From contig JAUCBJ010000837.1 of assembly GCA_032718475.1 (NCBI GenBank), positions 20,663 to 84,662 of the forward strand: a DNA stretch of 64,000 nucleotides, written 5' to 3'. Under the pieces are notes generated by a model. That model was not told where the DNA came from, searched no databases, and saw nothing but the letters and a program-made list of their open reading frames with translations. The DNA is from Nemertoderma westbladi (lineage: Eukaryota; Xenacoelomorpha; Nemertodermatida; Nemertodermatidae). Positions 63,984-64,000 of this stretch are shown here, in pieces (position 1 is the stretch's first letter; the number at the start of each line of letters is the position of its first letter). The position numbers and the translations under genes were made by a program.

Positions 63984-64000
63984 GGGAACGGCGGCTTGTT

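Overview
This window looks like intergenic and repeat DNA from an animal nuclear genome. Four LINE copies or fragments, a BEL/Pao retroelement, many inverted-repeat DNA elements, minisatellites and eight long G/C homopolymers surround only two recognisable host genes: a FUZ (fuzzy planar cell polarity) homologue at 49.5-50.7 kb and an executioner-type caspase at 61.0-61.9 kb on the minus strand. Both genes imply a metazoan. The palindrome TAGGCCTA occurs at least 19 times where about one is expected by chance. I associate that with echinoderm-like marine deuterostomes, but this is a weak guess.

Layout. 1-1.7 kb: AT-rich leader with tandem repeats. 1.8-10.0 kb: a BEL/Pao polyprotein (N-terminal module, Gag, aspartic protease, RT, RNase H, integrase) in one reading frame cut by four in-frame stops and no frameshift. 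10.5-10.8 kb: a duplicated hairpin-forming sequence. 11.6-15.8 kb: three closely packed ORFs of unknown function, here called A, B and C. C has CCHC zinc knuckles and a basic tail. This cassette is the best candidate for something undescribed. 17.1-25.1 kb: a nest of LINE fragments. An antisense LINE RT gene carries an array of about 88 copies of a 53-bp unit that is itself RT coding sequence, plus an inserted 3' fragment of another LINE. 27.7-28.6 kb: a 57-bp minisatellite that keeps an ORF open. 30-34.7 kb: dispersed repeats. 35.0-37.4 kb: a 5'-truncated CR1/Rex1-like LINE. 37.5-48.4 kb: tRNA-derived sequences and several large fold-back elements, two with clear target-site duplications and one with an empty-site copy at 30.35 kb. 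49.5-50.7 kb: FUZ. 51-57 kb: AT-rich, small inverted-repeat elements and a pair of CTCF-like sites. 57.5-60.8 kb: a longer copy of the LINE seen at 17.1 kb. 61.0-61.9 kb: caspase. 62-64 kb: inverted-repeat DNA with a recurring 49-bp module.

FUZ would act in ciliogenesis and planar cell polarity, and the caspase in apoptosis. Nothing in the sequence links them. Both are uninterrupted by introns, which is unusual for these families. All identifications come from reading translated motifs by eye; no search was run.
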